Positions 8,044 to 16,971 are shown, counted from the stretch's first letter. The stretch: DNA of 64,000 bases from Kluyvera sp036759925 (GCF_036759925.1 NZ_JAPKIB010000014.1:55434-119433); one strand, 5' to 3'. Translations and numbers: made by a program. The notes: generated by a model not told the origin, from the letters alone.

Positions 8044-9555
8044 CTATCCGGCATTTTTATCGGAAGCGGGCAGAATCGGCGGTTTTCCCGTCGCCGCCCG
8101 CTTCCTGTTCATTTCGTCGAGAATCAGCCGATAAGCGATGTAGTACTTATAAATATTGCCAACGTAGGTCACCGTCTCTGCACCTATCTTCTCGGCGGCC
8201 AGATTCTCCACGTTGCCAAACCAGATGTTCGGATTAAAACCGCGCTTCTGCGTCTCTACCCGTAAACGCGCAATCCGCGCCGGACCCGCGTTATAAGAGG
8301 CAAATGAGAACAGTGCCTTATCCAGCTGTGTCATCGGTTCGTCGCCGTAGTAGCGGTCGATCATCCAGCGCATATACTTCACCCCGGCGTGAATATTGGG
8401 GTCGAGCTGTTTGATATCGCCGACCTTCAGCTCTTTGCCGGTTTTCGGCATCACCTGCATCACGCCGATGGCCCCGACGTGACTGCGCACCGATTGATTC
8501 AACCGCGACTCCTGGTAGCCCTGCGCCGCCATCAGCAGCCAGTCTACGTCATAGCGATCGCCATATTTCCTGAACACCTCCACCATCTTCAGAAACTTAC
8601 GCCGTTCTTTTTCCGCCGCCGCGTTCTTCACGTATTTCGCGCTCTTCAGGTAACGCAGCAGCAGCGTATTGCCCAGCGTGCTGCCCTGGCGGTTATCTTT
8701 CACAAAGTCGTTAAGTTCGGCGAGGAGTTTGGGATTATCTTTGCGCACCGCCCAGGCGATGCTGCCGTTATCGCGCAGCACCACATCCTCATGTACCTGA
8801 ATTTTGGGGAAGACCTGCTGCCAGAAAACCGCCTTGTGATGGTCAACGACCGTCAGTGGAATAAGCCCGGCGTTGAGCATCTCCAGCAGATCTTCATCCT
8901 CCAGCGCCTCCGGGGCGGCTTTGATGATGATCGGTGGTTTTGCCGCTTTGACGAACTGCGCGTTGAGCGCGGTCAGGCTCTCGTAATAGCTCGATGATTG
9001 GCGTACAAACACCGTTTTCCCGGAGAGGTCATCCAGGCTTTTGATCTGCGGTGACGCGGGGCCAGAAATCAGCAGCTCTTTGATACCGTTATAGATAGGA
9101 TGGGTAAAAGCGACCGCCTGCTGGCGGGATGGCGTGATGGTCAGGTTGGCGGCGGCGATATCGCCTTTCCCCTCGTTGAGGGCGGTAAACAGGTTATCGC
9201 GGGTCACCGGCACAAAAATAATCCGCACCTTGAGGTGCTTTTGCTTAAGCTTCTTATCCTTCGCCAACTGCGCGTTCAGGCTGCGCTCAAAGGCGGCGAA
9301 AATATCGTGCGTTGCGCCGCGCTGCTGGCCTTTATCGATAAAAAAGAAGGTCTTACTGTAGGTGGTTAAAACACGAATCACGCGACGGTCAAGCATGCCG
9401 GGCAGGTCGCCTTTCCACGGCTGCATGATGCTCTCGATATTCACTTCCAGCGCGTCGCTTTGTTCATCCGGTTTGGGGGCGGCATAAACCGGGGTGGACA
9501 GCAACAGGGCGCTTAAACAGAAGGTCATGAGGCGATGAAAAGGGATGGCGTTCAT
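8044..9555 (-). CDS. MltF-type membrane-bound lytic transglycosylase
   Basis: A 503-residue exported protein with a signal peptide (to VYA, about residue 25), a periplasmic solute-binding-protein-3-like domain (about 50-310) and a C-terminal SLT lytic transglycosylase domain. The catalytic glutamate is in YQESRLNQS, followed by the GVMQVMP motif. This is the MltF architecture: cleavage of peptidoglycan glycan strands with 1,6-anhydro ends. E. coli mltF lies elsewhere, so this copy is a paralogue or relocated gene. Start chosen at 9555 (GCGGAG upstream); a longer form from 9579 lacks a good signal. It is divergent from the IclR gene. Confidence 0.82.
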   Translation of the reverse strand: MNAIPFHRLMTFCLSALLLSTPVYAAPKPDEQSDALEVNIESIMQPWKGDLPGMLDRRVIRVLTTYSKTFFFIDKGQQRGATHDIFAAFERSLNAQLAKDKKLKQKHLKVRIIFVPVTRDNLFTALNEGKGDIAAANLTITPSRQQAVAFTHPIYNGIKELLISGPASPQIKSLDDLSGKTVFVRQSSSYYESLTALNAQFVKAAKPPIIIKAAPEALEDEDLLEMLNAGLIPLTVVDHHKAVFWQQVFPKIQVHEDVVLRDNGSIAWAVRKDNPKLLAELNDFVKDNRQGSTLGNTLLLRYLKSAKYVKNAAAEKERRKFLKMVEVFRKYGDRYDVDWLLMAAQGYQESRLNQSVRSHVGAIGVMQVMPKTGKELKVGDIKQLDPNIHAGVKYMRWMIDRYYGDEPMTQLDKALFSFASYNAGPARIARLRVETQKRGFNPNIWFGNVENLAAEKIGAETVTYVGNIYKYYIAYRLILDEMNRKRAATGKPPILPASDKNAG

Positions 9556-9604
9556 GGTGCGGCACTCCGCAAGGCGCATCCGTCAATTTTAGTCGAATAT
9601 GGCT

Positions 9605-9697
9605 AAAAAGCCTGGTGGGCGTGTGGCTTTTTCAGGCCGCCGGAGGCAGCTATCTGGTTAGCATCGATGGCAACCGCTACAATGCACATTTTGTGCC
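9605..9697. promoter_or_regulatory. Inverted repeats in the mltF-like/iclR-like divergent promoter region
   Basis: AAAAAGCC (9605-9612) and GGCTTTTT (9625-9632) are a perfect inverted repeat. A second imperfect one, TGCAC...GTGCC, lies near 9683-9697 just before the IclR-gene ribosome site. Either could be the IclR-type operator; neither is proven. Confidence 0.35.
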
Positions 9698-9707
9698 ATG
9701 GAGAGAC

Positions 9708-10454
9708 ATGATGACCAGCCTGAATCGGATGCTGTCGGTACTTGACCTGTTCACTGCAGAACGCCCCGTGTGGGAAGCCGACCGTATCGTGGAAGCGCTG
9801 GGATGCTCCACGCCCACTGGCTATCGCTACCTGAAAGAACTGATGCATGCTGGCCTGCTGCAGCGCTTTAACGGTGGCTATTATGCGCTGGGGCCGCGCA
9901 TCACCCTGCTGGATTATGTCATTCGCAGCACCGACCCGCTGCTGGCTGCCAGCATCCCGCAGATGCGTGAGCTGGTGAAGCAGACGGGCTGCCACTGCAC
10001 GCTCTCCAGGCTTGATGGCGATGTGTTTCTCGACTTGCATCACGAGTCCTCGACTCAGGAAATTGCGTTGATTTACGGCCGAGGCCGCCCGCGCCCGATG
10101 TTTTCCGGCAGCGCGCCAAAGGTGGTGATCGCCAACCAAACCTCGAAGCAGCAGCGTGGGCTGTACGAACGTTTTCGTGAAGAGGTGCTGGTGGCTGGAT
10201 TAGGCGAAACGGAAGAGGCGTTCCTGAAACGGATGCTGCAAATTCGCAAAGCGGGCTGCTACCGGGCGGATGAGGAGCTAGCGGCGGGGGTGTCATCGCT
10301 GTCGGTGCCGCTGCGTTTCGCGCCAAAAGAGCACTGCGCCGCGCTGGCACTGGTCTCATCGACTCAACATTTTGCGCAAAGCAACGTGGGGGAGTGGCAG
10401 GAGAAACTCAAAAAAGCGGCCCGGCGTATTGCGTTGGCCTTAGACGGAGAATAG
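9708..10454 (+). CDS. IclR-family transcriptional regulator
   Basis: A 248-residue protein with an N-terminal winged helix (about 1-60: SLNRMLSVLDLF, CSTPTGYRYLKELMHAGLL) and a C-terminal IclR effector domain (about 80-245, including GSAPKVVIA and GLSVPLRF-like segment VSSLSVPLRF). Effector and targets are unknown. Start at 9708 or 9711 (tandem ATG, GGAG at 9700-9703). It is divergent from the MltF-like gene, 152 bases apart, suggesting it may control it. A bidirectional terminator separates it from yjcB. Confidence 0.85.
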   Translation: MMTSLNRMLSVLDLFTAERPVWEADRIVEALGCSTPTGYRYLKELMHAGLLQRFNGGYYALGPRITLLDYVIRSTDPLLAASIPQMRELVKQTGCHCTLSRLDGDVFLDLHHESSTQEIALIYGRGRPRPMFSGSAPKVVIANQTSKQQRGLYERFREEVLVAGLGETEEAFLKRMLQIRKAGCYRADEELAAGVSSLSVPLRFAPKEHCAALALVSSTQHFAQSNVGEWQEKLKKAARRIALALDGE

Positions 10455-10469
10455 CCGCATTCAGACAAT

Positions 10470-10497
10470 AAAAAACCCCGCCGTGGCGGGGTTTTCT
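10470..10497. terminator. Bidirectional terminator between the IclR gene and yjcB
   Basis: AACCCCGCC (10474-10482) pairs with GGCGGGGTT (10485-10493), flanked by A run on the left and T run on the right. It can end both the IclR-gene transcript and the converging yjcB transcript. Confidence 0.9.
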
Positions 10498-10501
10498 GTA
10501 A

Positions 10502-10783
10502 TTAATAGAGCGCGACCGGCCATTCTGGCGGCGTCTGACTCATCACTTCAACCATCACATCTTTGATATTGTTAAAGATAGTGGAAATCTCGACCAGGGT
10601 AATCCCTAAAAGGCTCGTGGCAAACCAGCAGGCGGCGGCCAGACCCAGCATGCTGCAAATAGCACCCAGACCGATGTAGTCAGCTTTACGGAGTTTGATT
10701 TTCAGGGTACTAGCAACGAACATCAGCACGGCGCTGGTTAACGGCCAGCGTAACAGCGTAACGCCTGCGGTAAGTGAAAGCAT
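10502..10783 (-). CDS. yjcB: YjcB, uncharacterised membrane protein
   Basis: A 93-residue protein, the same length as E. coli YjcB, with shared blocks such as SLLGITLVEI and QTPPEWPV. Two hydrophobic helices (about 5-28 and 38-65) suggest an inner membrane protein; no function is known. GAGG and AAGG lie upstream of the ATG at 10783. In E. coli it sits directly after ssb; here 6.3 kb of accessory genes separate them. pdeC, next in E. coli, is absent. Confidence 0.88.
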   Translation of the reverse strand: MLSLTAGVTLLRWPLTSAVLMFVASTLKIKLRKADYIGLGAICSMLGLAAACWFATSLLGITLVEISTIFNNIKDVMVEVMSQTPPEWPVALY

Positions 10784-11035
10784 GGGACCTTTTCCTCAGA
10801 GATAAACAACAAGCTGCCCTGACAGCACTTGTGTAATGAGGCTCTGGGCGCTCTGGCTATCTGAAGGCATTCACAAATTGAGTGAAACGGTGTTTCTGTT
10901 TCATCTCATTGTGTGAACTATATCACGTTTGTTGTTTTATTCACCAGAGGTAAACGCAGGATTTTTGTCAATCCAATAACCACTCTTAATGAAGGGGTAA
11001 GGCCACCACACGCGGTGCGGCAGCCTGAATGCGGA
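10784..11035. other. Intergenic yjcB-soxS, pdeC missing
   Basis: This 252-base gap is where E. coli has pdeC; no remnant of that gene is seen. It holds the yjcB promoter region and a nested inverted repeat around 10883-10903 (TGAAAC...GTTTCA, also GAAAC-GGT-GTTTC). Function of the repeat is unknown. Confidence 0.5.
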
Positions 11036-11365
11036 TTAGGCGGAGATCTGGTGACGGTAGTCTGTCGGCGTGCGGTCGAACTCGCGGCGGAATACGCGTG
11101 AGAAGGTCTGCTGCGAGACGTAGCCGAGATCCATGGCGATATCAAAAATAGGCCGCTGGGTGGTGCGTAGCGCCTCTGCGGCAAGCAGCAGGCGTCGCTG
11201 GCGGATGTAGTCACCCAGCGTCTGATGCATCACGGTGCGGAACATTCTTTGCAGATACCACTTTGAGTAGCCGGACTTACGGGCCACGATGTCGATATTA
11301 AGCGGTTGATCGATATGTTCATCTATCCATTCAATTAGCGTCTGAATAATTTCCCGATGGGACAT
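11036..11365 (-). CDS. soxS: Superoxide response regulator SoxS
   Basis: A 109-residue AraC/XylS-family activator made only of the DNA-binding domain, with two helix-turn-helices (around 25-45 and 75-97: FDIAMDLGYVSQQTFSRVFRR). It turns on the superoxide regulon (sodA, zwf, acrAB and others). It is divergent from soxR; its promoter carries the SoxR site inside a 19-bp spacer, so it is made only when SoxR is oxidised. Confidence 0.97.
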   Translation of the reverse strand: MSHREIIQTLIEWIDEHIDQPLNIDIVARKSGYSKWYLQRMFRTVMHQTLGDYIRQRRLLLAAEALRTTQRPIFDIAMDLGYVSQQTFSRVFRREFDRTPTDYRHQISA

Positions 11366-11414
11366 AAGGCTCTCCCCGTTGTCTATTTTCGCGTCGATTT
11401 CTGTTCTGTCGGCG

Positions 11415-11445
11415 AGTATAATTCCTCAAGTTAACTTGAGGTAAA
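11415..11445 (-). promoter_or_regulatory. soxS promoter with SoxR box
   Basis: On the minus strand a -35 TTTACC (11440-11445) and -10 TATACT (11415-11420) are 19 bp apart. The perfect 18-bp palindrome CCTCAAGTTAACTTGAGG (11424-11441) lies between them. The overlong spacer is the hallmark of MerR-type control: oxidised SoxR untwists it to allow transcription. soxR starts 11 bp beyond the box. Confidence 0.96.
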
Positions 11446-11452
11446 GCGGATT

Positions 11453-11911
11453 ATGGAAAAAAAATCGACGAGAATAAAAACGCTGCTTTCACCGGGTGAA
11501 GTAGCGAAACGAACTGGTGTTGCGGTATCAGCGCTGCATTTTTATGAAAGCAAAGGGTTGATTCGTAGCACGAGAAATAGCGGTAATCAGCGGCGCTATA
11601 AGCGTGATGTTTTGCGTTACGTGGCGATTATCAAAATTGCCCAGCGGTTAGGGATCCCGCTCGGCACTATCGGCGAATCGCTGCGCGTTCTACCAGAAAA
11701 CCACACGCTGGGGCCGAAAGACTGGAAGCATTTCACCACGCAGTGGCGCGAAGAGCTGGATAAACGCATCCACGCGATGGAAGCCTTACGCGACCAACTG
11801 AATGGCTGCATCGGCTGCGGCTGTATGTCGTTGCGCGACTGCCCGCTGCGTAACCCCGGCGATAAACTGGGGGAAGAAGGAACCGGGGCACGTTTGCTGG
11901 AAGAGGAATAA
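11453..11911 (+). CDS. soxR: Redox-sensitive regulator SoxR
   Basis: A 152-residue MerR-family sensor. The N-terminal helix-turn-helix (SPGEVAKRTGVAVSALHFYE) is followed by a dimerisation helix and the [2Fe-2S] cluster motif CIGCGCMSLRDC (near residues 117-128). Oxidation of the cluster by redox-cycling drugs activates soxS. It is two residues shorter than E. coli SoxR. The start at 11453 is 11 bp from its operator. Confidence 0.97.
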   Translation: MEKKSTRIKTLLSPGEVAKRTGVAVSALHFYESKGLIRSTRNSGNQRRYKRDVLRYVAIIKIAQRLGIPLGTIGESLRVLPENHTLGPKDWKHFTTQWREELDKRIHAMEALRDQLNGCIGCGCMSLRDCPLRNPGDKLGEEGTGARLLEEE

Positions 11912-12320
11912 TCCTTATGCCTTCCTCCCCGGAAAATTGCGACATTTTTGCCATAGAAATGTTGCTGGATTGCGCATGAACGATAACGTTTGCGCATGGG
12001 TTGACCAATTCTTCATCGGCATTCGTTAATTTTCATAAACCAGGGCAAACTTCTGTTGAAAAAAGGGGCATAAAAGCCAGATAATCGTTTGCCTTCAAAT
12101 TTCGGACGCATCTTACGCCGAAAATGAGCGGGTCAACCTTATCTCGCACACGCGGAGAATAAGGAATTCCGAATATCGTTTTGTCTGCGCGGAGTTAATC
12201 GTTTGCTTTTTTGTGGCTCCCCTATTGCCGCAAGTAGCACATGGAGATGACGCTTAGCTGGAAGTGGATGTTCCACCACGCAGACGAACGAATGATAAAA
12301 ACTCTCAGGGGATGTTTTCT
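11912..12320. other. Intergenic soxR-ghxP
   Basis: About 410 bases without a supportable gene. It contains three related PurR-like half-palindromes and presumably the ghxP promoter. E. coli encodes the small RNA RyjA near the soxR end; I could not recognise it here. Confidence 0.5.
11980..11995. promoter_or_regulatory. Candidate PurR box upstream of ghxP
   Basis: The 16 bases match the PurR consensus ACGCAAACGTTTGCGT at 13 positions. Two weaker copies sharing TAATCGTTTGC follow at 12079-12094 and 12193-12208. ghxP carries purine bases, so PurR control is sensible; the distance (about 325 bp to the start codon) leaves doubt for the first copy. Confidence 0.5.
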
Positions 12321-13670
12321 ATGTCTACGCCTTCAGCGCGTACCGGCGGTTCTTTAGACGCCTGGTTTAAAATTTCTGCACGTGGTAGCTCCGTTCGTCA
12401 GGAGATTGTCGCCGGTCTCACTACCTTCCTGGCGATGGTTTACTCGGTGATCGTGGTGCCGGGCATGCTGGGTAAAGCCGGTTTCCCACCGGCGGCGGTC
12501 TTCGTTGCCACCTGCCTGGTGGCCGGTGTCGGTTCTATCGTGATGGGCCTGTGGGCAAACCTGCCGCTGGCGATCGGCTGTGCAATTTCACTGACCGCCT
12601 TCACCGCCTTCAGCCTGGTACTGGGCCAGCACATCAGCATTCCGGTTGCGCTGGGCGCGGTATTCCTGATGGGTGTACTGTTTACCATCATTTCTGCTTC
12701 CGGTATCCGTAGCTGGATTTTGCGCAATCTGCCGCAGGGCATTGCGCACGGTACGGGCATTGGTATCGGCCTGTTCCTGCTGCTGATCGCCGCGAACGGT
12801 GTGGGCATGGTAGTGAAAAACCCACTGGACGGCCTGCCGGTTGCGCTGGGTCAGTTCGATAGTTTCCCGGTCATTATGACGCTGGTCGGTCTGGCGATGA
12901 TCATCGGTCTGGAGAAACTGAAGGTACCGGGCGGCATTCTGCTGACCATCATCGGTGTCTCCATCGTCGGTCTGATTTTCGATCCCAACGTACACTTCTC
13001 CGGCGTGTTCGCGATGCCATCGCTGAGCGATGACAAAGGCAACTCGCTGATCGGCAGCCTTGATATTATGGGCGCGCTGAACCCGGTTGTGCTGCCAAGT
13101 GTACTGGCGCTGGTGATGACCGCGGTGTTTGACGCCACCGGTACTATCCGTGCGGTCGCCGGTCAGGCAAACCTGCTGGATAAAGACGGCCAGATTATCA
13201 ATGGCGGCAAAGCGCTGACCACTGACTCCCTGAGCAGCGTGTTCTCGGCAGTTGTGGGCGCATCCCCGGCAGCGGTCTATATTGAATCCGCAGCGGGTAC
13301 GGCAGCAGGCGGTAAAACCGGTTTAACGGCGATCACCGTCGGCATCCTGTTCCTGCTGATTCTGTTCCTCTCCCCGCTTTCTTACCTGGTTCCAGGCTAT
13401 GCCACTGCACCTGCGCTGATGTACGTCGGCCTGCTGATGCTGAGCAACGTGGCGCGCATCGACTTCAACGACTTCGTTGACGCGATGTCCGGGCTTATCA
13501 CTGCCGTGATGATCGTGCTGACCTGTAACATCGTTACCGGCATCATGATTGGCTTCGCGACCCTGGTGATTGGCCGCGTGGTTTCCGGTGAATGGCGTAA
13601 GCTGAACATCGGCACCGTGATTATTGCGGCGGCGCTGGTGGCGTTCTATGCGGGCGGTTGGGCGATTTAA
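12321..13670 (+). CDS. ghxP: Guanine/hypoxanthine permease GhxP
   Basis: A 449-residue proton-linked purine base importer of the AzgA/NCS2 family in the inner membrane, the same length as E. coli GhxP (YjcD). It starts MSTPSARTGGSLDAWF as E. coli does; the family motif around VFDATGTIRAVAGQANLL and ESAAGTAAGGKTGLTA is intact. The ATG at 12321 has AGGGGA upstream; a longer in-frame start at 12264 is rejected. Candidate PurR sites precede it and a strong terminator follows. Confidence 0.96.
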   Translation: MSTPSARTGGSLDAWFKISARGSSVRQEIVAGLTTFLAMVYSVIVVPGMLGKAGFPPAAVFVATCLVAGVGSIVMGLWANLPLAIGCAISLTAFTAFSLVLGQHISIPVALGAVFLMGVLFTIISASGIRSWILRNLPQGIAHGTGIGIGLFLLLIAANGVGMVVKNPLDGLPVALGQFDSFPVIMTLVGLAMIIGLEKLKVPGGILLTIIGVSIVGLIFDPNVHFSGVFAMPSLSDDKGNSLIGSLDIMGALNPVVLPSVLALVMTAVFDATGTIRAVAGQANLLDKDGQIINGGKALTTDSLSSVFSAVVGASPAAVYIESAAGTAAGGKTGLTAITVGILFLLILFLSPLSYLVPGYATAPALMYVGLLMLSNVARIDFNDFVDAMSGLITAVMIVLTCNIVTGIMIGFATLVIGRVVSGEWRKLNIGTVIIAAALVAFYAGGWAI

Positions 13671-13687
13671 TCTCGCCACTGCCGTAC

Positions 13688-13716
13688 AAAAAACCCGCCT
13701 GATGGCGGGTTTTTTG
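13688..13716 (+). terminator. ghxP terminator
   Basis: AAAAAACCCGCC (13688-13699), loop TGAT, GGCGGGTTTTTT (13704-13715): a strong intrinsic terminator 18 bases after ghxP. Confidence 0.95.
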
Positions 13717-13843
13717 TAGCCCGGACTTTTTTTCTATTTTCAGCCACCTCTCGTTTCCTTTTGCGTTAATCTGGGTAACGTAAACTCGGAAGCACGACGC
13801 TTCATGTTTTGAATAATAAGACAACGCTGTAAACAGGGAACGC

Positions 13844-15490
13844 ATGGAAATATTCTTTACCATACTCATCATGACTCTCGTGGTTTCGCTCTCCGGGGTG
13901 GTTACGCGCGTAATGCCCTTCCAGATCCCACTTCCATTAATGCAAATCGCCATCGGTGCGCTGCTGGCGTGGCCGACGTTTGGTTTGCACGTTGAATTTG
14001 ACCCGGAACTGTTCCTCGTTCTGTTCATCCCGCCGCTGCTGTTTGCCGACGGCTGGAAAACGCCGACCCGCGAGTTTATTGAGCATGGGCGAGAGATCCT
14101 CGGGCTGGCGCTGGCGTTAGTGCTGGTGACGGTGGTGGGGATTGGCTTCCTGATCTACTGGATTGTGCCGGGTATTCCGTTGATTCCGGCCTTTGCGCTG
14201 GCAGCCGTGCTGTCACCGACTGACGCCGTGGCGCTCTCAGGGATTGTCGGGGAAGGGCGCATCCCGAAAAAAATCATGGGGATTCTGCAGGGGGAGGCGC
14301 TGATGAACGACGCCTCTGGCCTGGTGTCGCTGAAGTTTGCCGTCGCGGTAGCGATGGGCACGATGGTGTTTACCGTCGGTGGCGCCACGGTGGAATTCCT
14401 CAAAGTGGCGATTGGCGGCATCCTGGCGGGCTTTGTGGTCAGCTGGTCCTACGGTCGCTCAATGCGCTTCCTCAGCCGCTGGGGCGGTGACGAACCGGCC
14501 ACGCAGATTGTGCTGCTGTTCCTGCTGCCGTTCGCTTCTTATCTGATCGCCGAACATATCGGGGTTTCCGGTATCCTCGCGGCGGTAGCGGCCGGGATGA
14601 CCATCACCCGTTCCGGCGTGATGCGAACCGCACCGCTGGCGATGCGCCTGCGTGCCAACAGCACCTGGGCGATGCTGGAGTTTGTGTTTAACGGCATGGT
14701 GTTCCTGCTGTTGGGCCTGCAATTGCCGGATATCCTCGAAAGCTCGCTGGTAGCTGCAGAGGCTGACCCGAACGTCGAAACCTGGATGCTGTTTACCGAT
14801 ATTATCCTGATCTACGCCGCGCTGATGCTGGTGCGTTTTGGCTGGCTGTGGACGATGCGCAAGCTGAGCCAACGCTTCCTGAAAAAGAAACCGATGGAGT
14901 TTGGTTCATGGACCACCCGTGAGCTGCTGATCTCTTCCGTGGCCGGTGTGCGCGGGGCGATTACCCTGGCCGGTGTGCTCTCCATTCCGCTGCTGCTGCC
15001 TTCTGGCGATGCGTTCCCGGCGCGCTATGAGCTGATTTTCCTCGCCGCAGGGGTCATTCTGTTCTCGCTGTTTGTCGGGGTGATTGCGCTGCCGATTCTG
15101 CTGCGTCATATCGAATCAACCGATAACGTTCAGCAACGTAAAGAAGAGCGTTTGGCGCGGGCCGCCACGGCTGATGTGGCGATTGTCGCCATCCAGAAAA
15201 TGGAAGAGCGTCTTGCTGCGGATACCACCGAGAATATCGATAACCAGCTGCTGACCGAGGTCAGTTCGCGCGTGATTGGTAACCTGCGTCGTCGCGTTGA
15301 TGGGCGTAACGATGTGGAAACCTCAATGCTGGAAGAGCAGCTTGAACGCCGCTTCCGCCTCGCGGCGCTACGTTCTGAACGCGGGGAGCTGTACCACCTG
15401 CGTGCGACGCGCCAGATCAGCAACGAGACCCTGCAGAAGCTGTTGCATGACCTCGATCTGCTGGAAGCGCTGTTGATTGAAGATGCGTAG
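13844..15490 (+). CDS. yjcE: Na+/H+ antiporter YjcE (CPA1 family)
   Basis: A 548-residue inner membrane cation/proton exchanger of the CPA1 family. About 12 helices fill residues 1-410; LSPTDAVALSGIVGEG and GEALMNDASGLV carry the conserved transport aspartates. A charged cytoplasmic tail of about 130 residues follows. Length and order after ghxP match E. coli YjcE (549). AGGGA precedes the ATG at 13844. yjcF, the next E. coli gene, is absent; a repeat element and a LysR gene follow. Confidence 0.95.
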   Translation: MEIFFTILIMTLVVSLSGVVTRVMPFQIPLPLMQIAIGALLAWPTFGLHVEFDPELFLVLFIPPLLFADGWKTPTREFIEHGREILGLALALVLVTVVGIGFLIYWIVPGIPLIPAFALAAVLSPTDAVALSGIVGEGRIPKKIMGILQGEALMNDASGLVSLKFAVAVAMGTMVFTVGGATVEFLKVAIGGILAGFVVSWSYGRSMRFLSRWGGDEPATQIVLLFLLPFASYLIAEHIGVSGILAAVAAGMTITRSGVMRTAPLAMRLRANSTWAMLEFVFNGMVFLLLGLQLPDILESSLVAAEADPNVETWMLFTDIILIYAALMLVRFGWLWTMRKLSQRFLKKKPMEFGSWTTRELLISSVAGVRGAITLAGVLSIPLLLPSGDAFPARYELIFLAAGVILFSLFVGVIALPILLRHIESTDNVQQRKEERLARAATADVAIVAIQKMEERLAADTTENIDNQLLTEVSSRVIGNLRRRVDGRNDVETSMLEEQLERRFRLAALRSERGELYHLRATRQISNETLQKLLHDLDLLEALLIEDA

Positions 15491-15497
15491 TTAAACT

Positions 15498-15570
15498 CGG
15501 CGCCGCCCCGGCTACGGTGATATATCGTAGCCCGGGCGAGGCGTTTACGCCGACCCCGGGGATGGCACCG
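15498..15570. repeat. Enterobacterial intergenic repeat (GTAGCCCGG type)
   Basis: GC-rich imperfect inverted repeat with GTAGCCCGGGCGAGGCGTTTACGCCGACCCCGGG-like halves. Related copies lie at 28121, 42529 and 54240. It separates the convergent yjcE and LysR genes and may act as a terminator. Confidence 0.65.
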
Positions 15571-15573
15571 TGT

Positions 15574-16458
15574 CTACTCCGGCACCTTAAACCCCTCGCA
15601 GCACTTCAGCCACGCCTGGGCGCTGTGAGACAAATACACCCCTTCCCGCCAAATCATGCCCAACTGCCAACGCAGATCGCTTTCAAGCGGCAGCCAGCGC
15701 AGGGTTTTCTCATCAAGCCTGCGGCAAATTGGCTCCGGCAGAATTGCCACGCCAACGCCCGCCTGGACCATCGCTGCCAGAAAATCCCACTGCCCGCTAC
15801 GTACCGCAATACGCGGCTTGACGTTGTGGCGCGCAAACAGCTGCATCAGCTGGCGGCTCAGCGCAAAGTCTTCGTTGTAGATAAGCAAAGGATGCGCGGC
15901 AAGCTGCTGTGGTGAAACCGAGGTCTGTTCCAGCCAGTCGCCGGAGCGCGGCACCAGCACGCAAAGGGGGTGACTGAACAAGAGCCGGGTAGTGAGTGCG
16001 CTCTCTTCTTCCACCGGCAGCGCCGTCATCGCCAGATCCAGCTCGCCGTTCATTACCGCCTGCTGCACGGTTAGCCCGCCACCCTCGGAGATTTTCAGCT
16101 CCACGCTGGGATAGCGCTGGCGAAACAGGCTAATGGGTCCGGCCATCAGCATGCCAACCATCGGTGGAATACCGAGGCGCAGCACGCCTTTGTTGAGATG
16201 GTTAATGTCGCTAAGCTCGGCCTCCAGCTGGCGAAATTCGTCGAGGATCGCCAGCCCGCGGTCGAACACCACCTGCCCGGTATCGGTCATCAACAGCTTA
16301 CGGCCGTCGCGAATGAGCAGGGTGCAGTTCAGCTCATCTTCCAGATTTTTGAGCATCTTACTGATGGTGGGTTGCGTCACGAAGAGCTTCTCCGCCGCGC
16401 GGGTAAAGCTCTGCTGACGAACGACTTCGACAAAGTAGCGCAGCGTTCTGATGTCCAT
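15574..16458 (-). CDS. LysR-family regulator, CidR-like
   Basis: A 294-residue LysR-type regulator: winged helix at residues 1-60 (TLRYFVEVVRQQSFTRAAEKL, TQPTISKMLKNLE) and a substrate-binding domain from about 90 on. It is divergent from the cidA/cidB-like pair, 102 bases apart, the usual arrangement of CidR with the holin-like genes, which it probably activates in response to a metabolite such as acetate. Effector is inferred from that family. Confidence 0.85.
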   Translation of the reverse strand: MDIRTLRYFVEVVRQQSFTRAAEKLFVTQPTISKMLKNLEDELNCTLLIRDGRKLLMTDTGQVVFDRGLAILDEFRQLEAELSDINHLNKGVLRLGIPPMVGMLMAGPISLFRQRYPSVELKISEGGGLTVQQAVMNGELDLAMTALPVEEESALTTRLLFSHPLCVLVPRSGDWLEQTSVSPQQLAAHPLLIYNEDFALSRQLMQLFARHNVKPRIAVRSGQWDFLAAMVQAGVGVAILPEPICRRLDEKTLRWLPLESDLRWQLGMIWREGVYLSHSAQAWLKCCEGFKVPE

Positions 16459-16560
16459 GATTATGCCTCTTAACTATGCTACCGATGAGTTTAATTCATT
16501 TTTGTCATCATCGTTGTCTCACTATACTGTGCCTCTCTCATTTTTTCTGGACATCCCTCC

Positions 16561-16971
16561 ATGGCTGAGGCCTTAGGGCGCGTTGTGCCCTCCGTTTTAA
16601 ACCGTCTCCAGGTTCCGGTGCAGGTTGTGCTGTATGCGGGTCTGTTTGTGTTTGCTGACTATCTGGTGAACCGGTGGCATCTGCCGCTGCCCGCTAACCT
16701 GGTGGGCATGGTGCTGCTGCTGGCGCTGATTGTCTGCCATATCGTGCCGCTGAAATGGGTTCGCGCCGGGTCGCGCTGGCTGCTGGCGGAAATGCTGCTG
16801 TTCTTTGTGCCGGCAGTGGTGGCGGTGGTGAACTATGCCCAACTGCTGATGGTCGACGGCTGGCGGATATTTGTGGTGATTGCGCTGAGCACGATGATGG
16901 TGCTGGCGGCGACCGCATGGGTGGTCGATAAGGTTTATCGCTACGAACTGAAGCGGATGCGCCATGAGTAA
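16561..16971 (+). CDS. CidA/LrgA family holin-like membrane protein
   Basis: A 136-residue protein with four hydrophobic helices and the family motif LPLPANLVGMVLLLALI and FVPAVVAVV. CidA/LrgA proteins resemble holins and are linked to murein hydrolase control and, in later work, to export of fermentation products. Its stop overlaps the next start in ATGAGTAA (16964-16971), so the two are translationally coupled. The ribosome site before the ATG is weak. Confidence 0.87.
   Translation: MAEALGRVVPSVLNRLQVPVQVVLYAGLFVFADYLVNRWHLPLPANLVGMVLLLALIVCHIVPLKWVRAGSRWLLAEMLLFFVPAVVAVVNYAQLLMVDGWRIFVVIALSTMMVLAATAWVVDKVYRYELKRMRHE

Noticed and set aside
4190..10470. Mobile genomic island between ssb and yjcB
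   Set aside because: It is accessory by synteny, but I see no integrase, tRNA, attachment repeats or insertion sequence, and base composition looks like the rest.
11912..12320. RyjA small RNA near the soxR end
   Set aside because: Known from E. coli at this place, but I cannot recognise its sequence or a matching terminator here.
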